Shown here: piece by piece, positions 7,009-13,440 of the stretch
Position numbering within the stretch: position 1 is the first letter of the stretch
Layout of the letters: each line of letters begins with the position of its first letter
Source: Oscillospiraceae bacterium
GTDB taxonomy: Bacteria > Bacillota > Clostridia > Oscillospirales > Ruminococcaceae
Assembly: GCA_900768675.1 (NCBI GenBank)
Contig: CAAGDT010000203.1
Span: forward strand, 1 to 18,197
Length of the DNA: 18,197 bases
Reading direction: 5' to 3'
Translations under genes and position numbers: made by a program
The notes under the pieces: model-generated
Database searches by the model: none
Told to the model about the DNA's origin: nothing
Seen by the model: the letters and a program-made list of their open reading frames with translations, nothing else

Positions 7009-7965
7009 TCAGACGTTGAACGAGCCTACAACCGTTCCAACAAGCAGCTTCCAGCCGTCAACAAGTACGAAAAGCATAATCTTGAAGGGTAAGGAAATCA
7101 TCGACGGCGGCAGCATCATCATACCCATAGCCATAAGCGTCGATGAAACAACTATATCAATAACAAGGAAGGGTATAAACAGCATAAAGCCCATCTGGAA
7201 GGCACGGGTAAGCTCGCTTAAGATAAAAGCGGGAATAACCGTTTCAAGCCCTAACTGGTCGCTGTAATCTGTAAGCGCCTTGTCCGTCTCCGTTAAATTT
7301 ACCGCTTTGCGCTCGGTAAGGTCGGGGATTTCCTCAATCGGCGTAATAAAGCCCTCTTCGGTACTCTCCGCTTCCTCCGGCTCATAAACAGCCGCTCCCT
7401 TCAAATCAAGGAAAAACTGCATATTTGAGGAGGAGGTATTCTTGAGCATAAAGGTCTTAAGACTGCCTGTGGCTCTGTCCGCCATTTCCTCAATACCTAT
7501 TTCCCCGTTTGCGTAGGGCTGATAAGCGGTATCGTTTATCTCCGTAAAGGTCGGCCACATAATAAAAAGAGTAAGAAACAGCGCAAGCCCCGTTAAAACC
7601 GTGTTGGGCGGAATAGCCTGGGTCTGCATAGCGTTTCTTAAAAAGCTGAAAACTATTATAATTCTCGTAAAGGAGGTTACCATTACGAGAATTGAGGGCG
7701 CAACCGAAAGGATTGTTATAAGAAGTACTACTTCAAGGGTCTGTGAGCCGTCGATTCCTATGAGCTGCTTTAAAAGGGAGTCGTCTATTTTTTCTGCGTC
7801 GGGGTTTTCAGCCATCACCTCTGTTTCGCTGTCTGAACCGCTTGCAGGCGCACTTAAGGCTCCTGCGGTAACGCAGATAACCGACACAAGCAGACAGGTT
7901 ACGACAAAAGAAATAATGAATCTGAGAAACAGCCTGCCGTTTTGTTTAATTGTCTCTATAATCAT
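7009..7965 (-). CDS. fliP: Flagellar export gate protein FliP, with extra acidic insert
   Basis: FliP forms the core pentamer of the export gate. At 318 residues it is longer than the common 210-260. There is a signal-peptide-like hydrophobic start (about 14-36). The first conserved block is at about 77-145, containing S-F-T-R-I-I-I-V-F-S-F-L-R and Q-A-I-P-P-N. The second, from about 243, reads I-P-A-F-I-L-S-E-L-T-R-A-F-Q-M-G-F and ends with L-V-D-G-W-K-L-L-V-G. Between the blocks, about residues 191-238 form an acidic, Thr/Glu-rich insert that typical FliP proteins lack. A charged linker at about 41-62 also follows the signal region. Both conserved blocks are intact, so the protein should be functional. 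Its start overlaps fliO by 20 bases. Confidence 0.94.
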   Translation of the reverse strand: MIIETIKQNGRLFLRFIISFVVTCLLVSVICVTAGALSAPASGSDSETEVMAENPDAEKIDDSLLKQLIGIDGSQTLEVVLLITILSVAPSILVMVTSFTRIIIVFSFLRNAMQTQAIPPNTVLTGLALFLTLFIMWPTFTEINDTAYQPYANGEIGIEEMADRATGSLKTFMLKNTSSSNMQFFLDLKGAAVYEPEEAESTEEGFITPIEEIPDLTERKAVNLTETDKALTDYSDQLGLETVIPAFILSELTRAFQMGFMLFIPFLVIDIVVSSTLMAMGMMMLPPSMISLPFKIMLFVLVDGWKLLVGTVVGSFNV

Positions 7966-8320
7966 TTCCGTTGTCCTTTTCTTCGCCCTTTTTCCTGCCC
8001 ATAACGGCAGAAAGCGCCTGCCCGAAGCTCATACCCGTATTATCCGCACCGCCCTGCTGAGCGGCATACTCCTGCGCAGTCATCTCCAGGTCGCAAAGCT
8101 TCTCAATGCGCTGAGAGGTTGCGCTTACAAGCATAAGCTTCCCCGCAACGCTTACCACAAGCAGCATTCCGTCCCTTCCGACGCTCACCCTGTCAATAAT
8201 CCTCATCTTTCCGCCGCTCATAACGCTAATCCCCCGATTAAGCTTTCTGAGTGCATAAATAAGGGCAAAAAACAGACCAAGAACGCCGATAAGGGAGAAA
8301 ACTACCCAAAGAATATCCAT
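7946..8320 (-). CDS. fliO: Flagellar export assembly protein FliO (FliZ-like)
   Basis: This 124-residue protein has one N-terminal membrane helix (about 3-24) and a small cytoplasmic domain. The domain contains I-I-D-R-V-S-V-G-R-D-G-M-L-L-V-V and K-L-M-L-V-S-A-T, the compact beta fold of FliO. FliO helps FliP assemble into its ring. The tail is polar and charged. It is recognised as much by position (just before fliP, after cheY) as by sequence. The start is one base after the cheY stop, and its end overlaps the start of fliP by 20 bases, so translation of the three is probably coupled. Bacillus calls this gene fliZ or fliO. Confidence 0.88.
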   Translation of the reverse strand: MDILWVVFSLIGVLGLFFALIYALRKLNRGISVMSGGKMRIIDRVSVGRDGMLLVVSVAGKLMLVSATSQRIEKLCDLEMTAQEYAAQQGGADNTGMSFGQALSAVMGRKKGEEKDNGNDYRDN

Positions 8321-8321
8321 A

Positions 8322-8684
8322 TCAGCCTAAAATCTTATTTACGGTTGCAATAATTCTGTCGGGCTTGAAGGGCTTAACGATGAAGTCGAGAGCGCCAAGC
8401 TTAATTGCCTCGACAACCATTGCCTCCTGACCCATAGCGCTGCACATAACAACCTTTGCGGAAGGGTCGGACTTCTTGATGTCGCCGAGAGCTTCGATGC
8501 CTGTCTTGTTGGGCATTGTTATGTCCATAATAACCAGGTCGGGCTTTTCTGCCTCGTAAATCTGGCAGGCGATAGCTCCATCGGCTGCCTCAAGAATGTT
8601 GGTGTAGCCGTTCTGGGAGAGAGTGTTCTTGATGAGCATTCTCATGAAAGCTGCGTCGTCAACAAGTAAAATCTTCTTATCCAT
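8322..8684 (-). CDS. cheY: Chemotaxis response regulator CheY
   Basis: This single receiver domain of 120 residues has no output domain. The acidic pair D9-D10, phosphorylated D54 (I-M-D-I-T-M-P), S82 and K104 (V-K-P-F) are all in place. Phosphorylated CheY binds the motor switch (FliM/FliY) and changes rotation. It sits between fliY and fliO, the standard Firmicute position. Here its product would be dephosphorylated by the neighbouring FliY, which keeps both phosphatase motifs. A clear AAGGAG lies upstream of the ATG. No kinase (cheA) or adaptor (cheW) gene is in the window, so the signal must come from genes elsewhere. Confidence 0.95.
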   Translation of the reverse strand: MDKKILLVDDAAFMRMLIKNTLSQNGYTNILEAADGAIACQIYEAEKPDLVIMDITMPNKTGIEALGDIKKSDPSAKVVMCSAMGQEAMVVEAIKLGALDFIVKPFKPDRIIATVNKILG

Positions 8685-8689
8685 AATTG

Positions 8690-9922
8690 TTACTCCTTAT
8701 TTAAAGAATCCATTAATTTGGATTTTATTATTTCCGTAATTCTTACCGCAAAGTTGTCGTCGATAACTACAATATCGCCCTTGGCAATAAGGTTGCCGTT
8801 TACAATAATGTCAACGGGAGCGCCTGCCTGCCGTTCAAGCTCGATTATAGTACCCTGAGTAAATTCAAGTATGTCCTTTACCTTTCTTTTTGCAGTTCCT
8901 ATCTCAACCGAAATCTCCAGCGGAACACCCATAAGCAGCTGTAAATTGGTTTTCTGCTCTCCGGAAAGCTGAATATCCGGGTCGTCGAATCTGTCCAGTC
9001 TTGCATTCTGTACGTTCATTGGCTGGGGTTGGTAGTAGGGCTGCTGCGGGTAGCCGTAGGGCTGCTGTGGATAACCGTAGGGCGGATAGGGATAACCCTC
9101 GCCCATTGGCTGCTGCATCCCCTGCATCTGCATCCCCGGCATCTGCGGCATTGGCTGCTGCATCTGCTGCATCTGCGGCATCTGCTGCATCTGTGGCATT
9201 GGCTGCTGCATCGGCGGCGGAGCCTGCATCCCCGGCATTTGCTGCATTTCCGGCTGAGCGTAAGCCGCAGGCTCGGGGTTACTTACCGGTGGCGGTGCAG
9301 GTGCAGGAGCGGGTTCTTCTATGCTTTCCCCGCCAAGCATTTTGCCCGCAATATATTTTGCAAGCTTTGTGTCCATAACCGAAGCGAACTGGGATTGTAT
9401 TACTCCGTCGATTGTTATGTCAAAGTAGATTGCAACCACAAGCTCGTCTGGCTCGTAGTTCTGTATGCCCGTAAAGTCCACCCTATCCATTATATACGGA
9501 GTGGGGGTTGAAATATCAATACTTATTCCGAGAAAATCCGAAAGGGCGGTAGCGCTTGCTCCCATCATCTGGTTCATAACCTCGGAAACAGCGCTGATAT
9601 TAAGCTCGTCGAACTGGAAGTCGGGAGTAACTACGAGTGGCTGACCCATGAGCTGATTTAAAATCATCTGCACGTCGTCCTGCCTTAAAACCATAAGGTT
9701 TGTTCCCGAAAGGCCCTTTATATATTCGATTTTTACGCAGACGGCAGGCTCAAGCTTGTCGTGCCGCATTTCACTGGCCTTTATTACCTCGACTCTCGGA
9801 GTTGTTATCCACACCTTGGCGCTGAGCAGCTCGGAAACGGCGGTAGCAGCGCTTCCCATGCTTATATTCATTATTTCGCCAAGGGCGTCCCTTTCGATGT
9901 CGGAAAGTTCAATTACATCCAT
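8690..9922 (-). CDS. fliY: Flagellar switch and CheY-P phosphatase protein FliY
   Basis: FliY builds the C-ring and removes phosphate from CheY. The 410 residues form three parts. Residues 1-200 are a CheC-type domain with two intact phosphatase motifs, D12-x3-E16-x2-N19 and S110-x3-E114-x2-N117. About 203-302 are a low-complexity linker very rich in Pro, Gln and Met that turns Pro/Tyr/Gln-rich at 277-300. About 318-405 are a FliN (SpoA) domain that assembles the ring. The gene starts three bases after fliM, with GAGG eight bases upstream of the ATG. The linker DNA (about 9010-9320) is a run of short repeats and makes long open frames on the plus strand that are shadows. Confidence 0.93.
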   Translation of the reverse strand: MDVIELSDIERDALGEIMNISMGSAATAVSELLSAKVWITTPRVEVIKASEMRHDKLEPAVCVKIEYIKGLSGTNLMVLRQDDVQMILNQLMGQPLVVTPDFQFDELNISAVSEVMNQMMGASATALSDFLGISIDISTPTPYIMDRVDFTGIQNYEPDELVVAIYFDITIDGVIQSQFASVMDTKLAKYIAGKMLGGESIEEPAPAPAPPPVSNPEPAAYAQPEMQQMPGMQAPPPMQQPMPQMQQMPQMQQMQQPMPQMPGMQMQGMQQPMGEGYPYPPYGYPQQPYGYPQQPYYQPQPMNVQNARLDRFDDPDIQLSGEQKTNLQLLMGVPLEISVEIGTAKRKVKDILEFTQGTIIELERQAGAPVDIIVNGNLIAKGDIVVIDDNFAVRITEIIKSKLMDSLNKE

Positions 9923-9925
9923 CGG

Positions 9926-10921
9926 TTAAACCTCAATTCTGAAAACATTTTCAATTTTGACTGCCTTGTTCTGGTTATAGGTTCCAAGCTTTCCGTCAAA
10001 CCAGACCTTTCCGCCGATTTTCAGAATTACATTGCTGTTAATACTCTTATCAAGCGGTATAATATCGTCAACCTGCAGATTTATAACGTCTGCCATGTCA
10101 AGACTTGTTGTGCCAAGCTCTGCCGTTATGTCAAGGGAAGTATTGTTCAGGGCGTTCATTATGCTGTCCCTGCGCTCCTTATCCCTTGCGGCGTCATAGC
10201 GGCGGGTGCTTCTTACGGTTTTTGAAACGTATTTCTGCATAATCTCGTCAAGGCTTAAGGCAGGTATGCAGACGGTAACAATTGTTTTCGTATCGCTTAT
10301 TGTAGCTTCAAGACAGACAAGAATCATTGTGTCGTCGTAGTCCACCACCGAAAATACACGGGAATTTGTTTCGATATTTATAACATTCGGGTTGAACTCA
10401 ACGTAGGGCTCCCATGGGTCGTGCAACAGCGCCGCCATATTGTTTACTATCTTTTCAACAATGCTGACTTCAATCTCGGTAAAGTCACGCTCGGCGTCCT
10501 TATACTCGCCCCTGCCGCCAAGAAGACGGTCGATAAGTATATATGTGAGAGAGTTTGAAAGCTGAATGATAGCGGTTGCAGAGCCTATGTCATCGTCGTG
10601 GATACCAAGGTCAACCGAGCCCATCATAACATAGTCGGGCAGGGCGTTATTGAACTCGAAATAGCGCTGCTCCTCTATTGAGGCAAGGCTTACCTTACAG
10701 TAAAGCCTTAAAAGTCCCGTAAGATAGGAGGAAAGGAGTCTTGCGTAATTATCGAAAATTCCGTCCAGGATTTTTATTCGTTCCTTGGTAAATTTTTTCG
10801 GTGCACGGAAGTCATATTCCTTGGCCTGCGCCGGCTTATCCTCAGAAGCCTCTACAACGCCTCCGGACATTGCGCTGTTAAGAAGGGCGTCTATTTGCTC
10901 CTGAGTAAGAGTTTCTGCCAA
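9926..10921 (-). CDS. fliM: Flagellar motor switch protein FliM
   Basis: This 331-residue C-ring protein binds CheY-P and FliG and helps set rotation direction. The N-terminal peptide L-T-Q-E-Q-I-D-A-L-L (5-14) is the conserved CheY-P binding site, followed by a flexible acidic linker. The middle CheC-like domain (about 45-235) includes I-D-R-L-L-G-G-R-G. The C-terminal SpoA domain (about 255-330) has L-G-T-T-S-L-D-M-A-D-V-I-N-L-Q-V-D-D-I-I. The start is TTG at 10921, chosen because GAGGTGA at 10935-10929 is seven bases away. It follows motB by 38 bases. fliL, which usually precedes fliM, is absent. Confidence 0.95.
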   Translation of the reverse strand: MAETLTQEQIDALLNSAMSGGVVEASEDKPAQAKEYDFRAPKKFTKERIKILDGIFDNYARLLSSYLTGLLRLYCKVSLASIEEQRYFEFNNALPDYVMMGSVDLGIHDDDIGSATAIIQLSNSLTYILIDRLLGGRGEYKDAERDFTEIEVSIVEKIVNNMAALLHDPWEPYVEFNPNVINIETNSRVFSVVDYDDTMILVCLEATISDTKTIVTVCIPALSLDEIMQKYVSKTVRSTRRYDAARDKERRDSIMNALNNTSLDITAELGTTSLDMADVINLQVDDIIPLDKSINSNVILKIGGKVWFDGKLGTYNQNKAVKIENVFRIEV

Positions 10922-10959
10922 ATCGGTTTCACCTCGCTACATTAGGTACGTTATCGGGA

Positions 10960-12012
10960 TTATTCTTCCCCGTTTTCTTCCTCCATCTCAGGCTCGATAA
11001 GTATTGACTCGGGAATTTCCGTTGCAGGAATCTGATAAATCGGTCCTGTATAGTCAACGTTCGGTGCGTCTCCAACAGGCTGGGCATATTCGTACTTATC
11101 GTTCAGACTGTCCACAATCTGCTGAATTGCGTCGGGAGAAACTCCGCCGTTGTTAATGGGTCGGTCTGTGGGGTCGGTCTGCGCCTGGATAATACCGTAG
11201 TCGTACTGGAGGATATCCTGAATTATTGCGGTGTCGCTTACCGCATTGTCGTTTCTTATAATAATCAGCTCAACACGCCTGTTCTGCTGTCTGCCTTCCT
11301 CGGTGCTGTTGTCGGCAATAGGGTCGTACTGCGCCCTGCCCTCGGCGATATACTTATCGCTGTCAACAATTCTCTGAAAATCCATGAATTTCAATACGGA
11401 GCAGGCTCTTGCGGAGGAAAGGTCCCAGTCGTTAACCGCAGAAAGACCCTTTGCGGTATGTCCCTGTACCCTTATATTCTTGATATAGTCGCCAACTGCC
11501 TTTATTCCGGGCATAATTGTTCTCAGGGCTTCCTTTCCGCTTTCAAGGAGAACGGCGCTGTCACCCTCGAACATTATGGAGTTGTTGAGGCGTATATGTA
11601 TTCTTGAAGAAGAGGACTGGGAAACGTCTATTGCGTCGGCGTAATCGCTTGAAGCTGCCGCTGCGGAAACCCAGACAAAAAGTGAGTCGAAATTATTGGG
11701 AAGTCCCATCTGGTCAACGTCGCTCTTTGAGGTTCCGGAGCCGGAATGAGGCGGAACATCGGTATTGCCGTCATCCTCCTCTGTTTTGTTGTCGCCGGGA
11801 GTAATGTCCTCCATTACGAAGGGGTTTATGTACTTGCCTGCGCTGTTGAAGGACTGGAAAATATACTGGAATTTTGTTTCATCCGGTGTTGAGGAAGCGT
11901 AAAGAAGTACGAAGAAGCACATCAGCAGGGTAACCATATCCGAATATGTCGCCATCCATTCGTCAAGACCCTTTTTTCCCTCGGGCTGCTTTTTCCTTGC
12001 CAACTTCTTCAC
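10960..12012 (-). CDS. motB: Flagellar stator protein MotB with long C-terminal tail
   Basis: MotB anchors the stator to the cell wall and carries the proton-binding aspartate. There is one membrane helix (about 24-41), beginning Y-S-D-M-V-T-L-L-M-C-F-F; D25 is the expected proton site. A charged, Gly/Ser/Pro linker follows (about 70-106). Then comes an OmpA-like peptidoglycan-binding domain (about 140-253), with V-Q-G-H-T, W-D-L-S-S-A-R-A and N-R-R-V-E-L-I. About 97 further residues, acidic and Pro/Gln/Asn-rich, form a tail not usual in MotB (family about 250-310; here 350). The start is ambiguous: GTG at 12012 touches AAAGGAG and would need AAGGGA at 12025-12020; TTG at 12003 is an alternative. 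The 341-base gap upstream holds many palindromes. Confidence 0.92.
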   Translation of the reverse strand: MKKLARKKQPEGKKGLDEWMATYSDMVTLLMCFFVLLYASSTPDETKFQYIFQSFNSAGKYINPFVMEDITPGDNKTEEDDGNTDVPPHSGSGTSKSDVDQMGLPNNFDSLFVWVSAAAASSDYADAIDVSQSSSSRIHIRLNNSIMFEGDSAVLLESGKEALRTIMPGIKAVGDYIKNIRVQGHTAKGLSAVNDWDLSSARACSVLKFMDFQRIVDSDKYIAEGRAQYDPIADNSTEEGRQQNRRVELIIIRNDNAVSDTAIIQDILQYDYGIIQAQTDPTDRPINNGGVSPDAIQQIVDSLNDKYEYAQPVGDAPNVDYTGPIYQIPATEIPESILIEPEMEEENGEE

Positions 12013-12050
12013 ACTCCTTTCCCTTAACTTTCTAATTCATGTCTGCTCAT

Positions 12051-12294
12051 CAACTGCTGACAGGCTTATTAATTATGAAAAAGCCTGTCAGAAGTTGCTA
12101 AAGTGCAAGGATTTTCTTTAAATATTTATAAAAATCCTTGCACTTTAGTTCGTCCTTCAGGACGAAATGAGCTTGACATTAAGTAGTGTGTACGGTGCAA
12201 AAGCGCACAAAGTGCGCTTTTGCACCTTCTCAAAGCCTGTTTTTCAGGCTTTGAGGGGGTAACTGTCCTGCGGACAGTTACCAAGTACACACTA
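12051..12294. repeat. Palindrome island between motA and motB
   Basis: Six perfect hairpins and one enclosing stem are packed into 244 bases, about 83 perfect pairs. In plus-strand order: CTGACAGGCTT at 12057-12067 with 12081-12091, extended by CAACT/AGTTG across one mismatch; CTAAAGTGCAAGGATTTT at 12098-12115 with 12131-12148; TTCGTCC at 12149-12155 with 12160-12166. Then comes the nested block 12184-12294, listed separately. There is no reading frame of note. None of the hairpins ends in a T-run in either direction, so they do not look like intrinsic terminators. The stems have no mismatches that would show which strand is the RNA, which is also what a recent or DNA-level element would give. 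This region replaces the usual short motA-motB junction. Confidence 0.85.
12184..12294. repeat. Four-way-junction element enclosed by TAGTGTGTAC/GTACACACTA
   Basis: A perfect 10-pair outer stem (12184-12193 with 12285-12294) encloses three perfect hairpins with almost no unpaired bases between. They are 12194-12208 with 12212-12226 (15 pairs, loop AAA), 12229-12239 with 12245-12255 (11 pairs, loop of five T), and 12258-12268 with 12272-12282 (11 pairs, loop TGC). The result is a cloverleaf-like or cruciform fold on either strand. The outermost bases are TA at both ends, as expected if a small element with GTGTGTAC inverted ends had inserted into a TA target. It contains no gene. Whether it acts as DNA, as RNA in the motB leader, or is a decayed mobile element cannot be told from the sequence alone. 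Confidence 0.75.
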
Positions 12295-12323
12295 ATTATA
12301 CCATATAAACGGCATTAATGCAA
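12295..12323 (-). promoter_or_regulatory. Candidate promoter for motB and downstream genes
   Basis: On the minus strand TTGCAT (12323-12318) and TATAAT (12300-12295) are 17 bases apart. TGG just before the -10 gives the extended form TGnTATAAT. The -10 is perfect, the -35 weak (three of six). Transcription would start near 12288, inside the right arm of the outer palindrome stem. The motB transcript would then have a leader of about 275 bases holding all the hairpins. The AT-rich inverted repeat TGCAATAAA/TTTATTGCA at 12319-12340 overlaps the -35. Confidence 0.5.
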
Positions 12324-12340
12324 TAAATTTTTTTATTGCA
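12319..12340. repeat. AT-rich hairpin after motA
   Basis: TGCAATAAA at 12319-12327 pairs with TTTATTGCA at 12332-12340 across a four-T loop, 13 bases after the motA stop codon. It is AT-rich and no T-run follows on the minus strand, so it is a poor intrinsic terminator. It may mark the 3' end of the motA transcript or be part of the motB promoter region. Confidence 0.5.
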
Positions 12341-12353
12341 AATTTTTGGCAAA

Positions 12354-13124
12354 TTACTCGCCCTCTGACTTATCAGCGGATTTCTGGCTCTTAGGAAGCA
12401 TAAATTCAAGCTTTTCCTGAATAAGTCTGGGGTTGGAGCCTGCTGCAATTGCCATAACGCCCTCGATTACAATCTGCATACAAAGCATTTCGCTGTCGTG
12501 AGCGTTTTTAAGGGCAGTTTCAAGAGGTGCGAAGAAAACGTTTGCGAAAAGAGAGCCGTAGAAGGTGGTGATAAGCGCAACCGCCATAGCCTGACCAAGG
12601 TTGCCGCCCTCCATGTTATTAAGCATGATAACAAGACCAACCAGCGTACCCAGCATACCGAAAGCAGGACACATGCTTACGCCCTTTGCGAAGAACTCTC
12701 TGCCTGCGGCATGGCGCTGCTCCATAAAGTCAAGGGAGGATTCAAGCATTTCCCTTACCTTGCTGGAGTCGTTTGCGTCAACGATAAGCATAAGGCTCTG
12801 CTTCATAAAGGGGTCGTCGCACTTGTTTGCGCTGTCCTCAAGGGCAAGCAGACCCTTGCTTCTTGCGATTTTCGCATACTCCACAATCTCGGCTATGTAC
12901 TTCTGCGGGTCGTGCTTTGGCGGAAATAAAGCTATCTTAAAGAGCTTGGGCAGGCTTTTCAAAAGGGAAAGCGGCGACATTGCAATAAGTACGCCCAGCG
13001 CACCGCCAAGGGTAATTGCAAGCGACGAAATTTCGATAAACATATCGAAGCTTCCGCCGTTCAGAATACCGAATACTACCAGACCCAGCGAAACAACCCA
13101 GCCTATGATAAGTGTAATGTTCAA
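12354..13124 (-). CDS. motA: Flagellar stator protein MotA
   Basis: MotA forms the ring around MotB that turns proton flow into torque on FliG. The 256 residues are standard. Four membrane helices lie at about 4-21, 32-50, 150-168 and 178-200. The cytoplasmic loop contains A-R-S-K-G-L-L-A-L-E (87-96), holding charged residues R88 and E96 that match the torque residues of other MotA proteins. Prolines P153 (M-C-P-A-F-G-M-L-G-T) and P200 are conserved. The start is TTG at 13124, with GGAGGG at 13138-13133 eight bases upstream. It follows flbD by 47 bases. MotB should be its partner but lies beyond the 341-base palindrome island. Confidence 0.95.
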   Translation of the reverse strand: MNITLIIGWVVSLGLVVFGILNGGSFDMFIEISSLAITLGGALGVLIAMSPLSLLKSLPKLFKIALFPPKHDPQKYIAEIVEYAKIARSKGLLALEDSANKCDDPFMKQSLMLIVDANDSSKVREMLESSLDFMEQRHAAGREFFAKGVSMCPAFGMLGTLVGLVIMLNNMEGGNLGQAMAVALITTFYGSLFANVFFAPLETALKNAHDSEMLCMQIVIEGVMAIAAGSNPRLIQEKLEFMLPKSQKSADKSEGE

Positions 13125-13171
13125 AAAAGGTTCCCTCCAGTTTGAGTTATTTCTTTATAGCAAGAAGCTGC

Positions 13172-13381
13172 TCAGCCTTCCCTGCCGCTTTCTCTGCTCC
13201 TTGCCTTGCAGGCCCTGTTGAAGCCCACGATTTTTCTGAAAATTTCCTCTATGGACTCCTGAACTATGTAGTTGTGGCCGTTGGTCATTGTAATAACGGT
13301 ATCCGGGGTTTCAACCACGTTTTCAATATTTGCCTCGTTCAGCATAATATCCTTGCCGTTAAGCTTAGTCAGAATTACCAT
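13172..13381 (-). CDS. flbD: FlbD-family flagellar protein
   Basis: This 69-residue protein begins with the family pattern: I-x-L-T-K-L-N-G (3-9), then N-x-x-x-I-E-x-V-x-x-x-P-D-T-V-I-T-M-T-N-G, a small beta-rich domain. The gene is nearly always found right after flgE in Firmicutes and is annotated FlbD/FlhM-like (YlzI in Bacillus). Its exact role is not settled in general; it belongs to the hook and stator part of the cluster. The last 12 or so residues are charged and poorly conserved. ATG at 13381 follows CGGAG. The upstream gap of 59 bases contains a GC-rich hairpin (13408-13426). Confidence 0.85.
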   Translation of the reverse strand: MVILTKLNGKDIMLNEANIENVVETPDTVITMTNGHNYIVQESIEEIFRKIVGFNRACKARSRESGREG

Positions 13382-13407
13382 AAAAAACTCCGTTCAGCGC
13401 TGCTTCA

Positions 13408-13426
13408 GCGGCGGATTAACCGCCGC
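13408..13426. repeat. GC-rich hairpin between flgE and flbD
   Basis: GCGGCGG (13408-13414) and CCGCCGC (13420-13426) form a perfect seven-pair stem with loop ATTAA, 14 bases after the flgE stop codon. No T-run follows directly in the direction of transcription, so it is more likely a transcript-stability or processing element than a terminator. That role is inference. Confidence 0.55.
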
Positions 13427-13440
13427 CTGCAGCCAGATAA

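Noticed and set aside
6292..7092. Long open frame of 266 codons on the plus strand
   Set aside because: It lies opposite fliQ, fliR and the end of fliP, has no ribosome binding site and reads like a His/Lys/Tyr-rich reverse image of membrane protein genes. It is a shadow.
9110..9250. Short repeated units that could suggest a CRISPR array or minisatellite
   Set aside because: Units are 6-12 bases, in frame with FliY and code for its linker; there are no unique spacers.
9001..9511. Two repetitive plus-strand open frames rich in Ala/Ser or His/Leu
   Set aside because: They come from reading the Pro/Gln/Met-rich FliY linker backwards; no start signal and no family resemblance.
12057..12148. Two long hairpins before motB as intrinsic terminators
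   Set aside because: Stems are strong, but neither is followed by a U-run on the operon strand or its opposite.
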